A stretch of DNA of 23,088 nt, taken from CALFVT01 sp964513675 (lineage in GTDB: Bacteria; Pseudomonadota; Alphaproteobacteria; Caulobacterales; Maricaulaceae). Positions 22,834-23,088 of the stretch are shown one piece after another. Made by a program: the position numbers and the translations under genes. The notes under the pieces were generated by a model, which worked only from the letters and a program-made list of their open reading frames with translations, had not been told where the DNA came from and searched no databases. The stretch is taken from the NCBI GenBank assembly GCA_964513675.1, contig CAZEOD010000039.1, positions 1 to 23,088 of the forward strand, written 5' to 3'. Every line of letters starts with the position of its first letter. Positions within the stretch are counted from its first letter, which is position 1.

Positions 22834-23088
22834 TTACATCATGCCGCCCATGCCGCCCATGCCGCCCATATCAGGCATAGCCGGCGCGCCGCCGCTATCT
22901 TTCGGAGCGTCAACAATAGCTGCTTCCGTGGTCAGGATAAGACCTGCAACAGAGGCCGCGTCAAGAAGCGCTGTTCGGACAACTTTAACCGGATCAATAA
23001 TACCGGCTTTGACCATATCGACATATTTGTCGTTTTGAGCATCATAGCCGTAATTCGCTTTATTCTCAGACAGAATATTGCCAACAAC
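22834..23088 (-). CDS. groEL: Chaperonin GroEL, C-terminal part (5' end outside window)
   Basis: The last 84 residues of the 60-kDa chaperonin, running in from the right edge. NYGYDAQNDKYVDMVKAGI and DPVKVVRTALLDAASVAGL, followed by TTEAAIVD, are the highly conserved equatorial-domain end, and the tail MGGMGGMGGMM is the GGM repeat that lines the folding cavity. The frame is open to the window edge, so the start lies beyond it. A strong terminator follows. Confidence 0.97.
   Translation of the reverse strand, partial: VVGNILSENKANYGYDAQNDKYVDMVKAGIIDPVKVVRTALLDAASVAGLILTTEAAIVDAPKDSGGAPAMPDMGGMGGMGGMM

Overview
This window looks like chromosomal DNA of a marine-type alphaproteobacterium, probably a Hyphomonadaceae/Maricaulales relative; that placement is inference. 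The evidence for the class is a GTTC-N7-GTTC LexA box ahead of a Y-family polymerase gene, the UPF0262 and DUF2948 genes linked to murA, the nuoA-B-C-D-E-F order with separate C and D genes and a long NuoE, and several GANTC sites in promoter regions. Base composition is close to half GC by eye, and coding density is high with many ATGA overlaps.

Layout. Positions 1-4943 (minus) hold the start of the complex I operon, nuoA to nuoF, with nuoF running off the left edge. A 418-base regulatory gap with palindromes and a 3 x 12-base tandem repeat separates it from a secreted DM13-domain protein and a glycerophosphodiesterase-like protein (plus). Positions 6709-8769 (minus) hold infA-maf-rng-like-yacG, a translation/RNA/nucleotide housekeeping cluster; infA starts with TTG. 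Positions 9005-10446 (plus) hold an SOS-controlled Y-family DNA polymerase and tRNA-Asp(GTC), whose 3' end sits inside a 14-bp perfect inverted repeat. Positions 10610-12858 (minus) hold kbl-tdh, the threonine-to-glycine pathway, with a Tdh that has lost all four structural-zinc cysteines. Positions 13012-15912 (minus) hold a small basic protein, murA, DUF2948, UPF0262 and a low-molecular-weight phosphatase-like gene. An orphan lipoprotein (plus) follows and ends in a bidirectional terminator.

The most interesting gene is at 16884-20126 (minus). It encodes a 1080-residue single-chain reductive dehalogenase: an internally duplicated corrinoid-type dehalogenase module, two 4Fe-4S clusters, an FNR/phthalate-dioxygenase-reductase-type flavin and NAD(P)H module, and a C-terminal 2Fe-2S ferredoxin. 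It has no Tat signal and no membrane-anchor partner, so it is the cytoplasmic, catabolic type (NpRdhA/BhbA-like) and not the respiratory type. Its short upstream region carries a 17-base direct repeat spaced by 63 bases, a candidate operator. Upstream on the same strand is a two-gene unit of an Asp/Glu-type racemase and a PLP lyase of the D-cysteine desulfhydrase / L-cysteate sulfo-lyase family. A MAPEG membrane protein and the 3' end of groEL, with a clear terminator, close the window.

No IS elements, CRISPR arrays, prophage genes or riboswitches were seen. Product calls come from reading motifs and family resemblance; no database search was possible.
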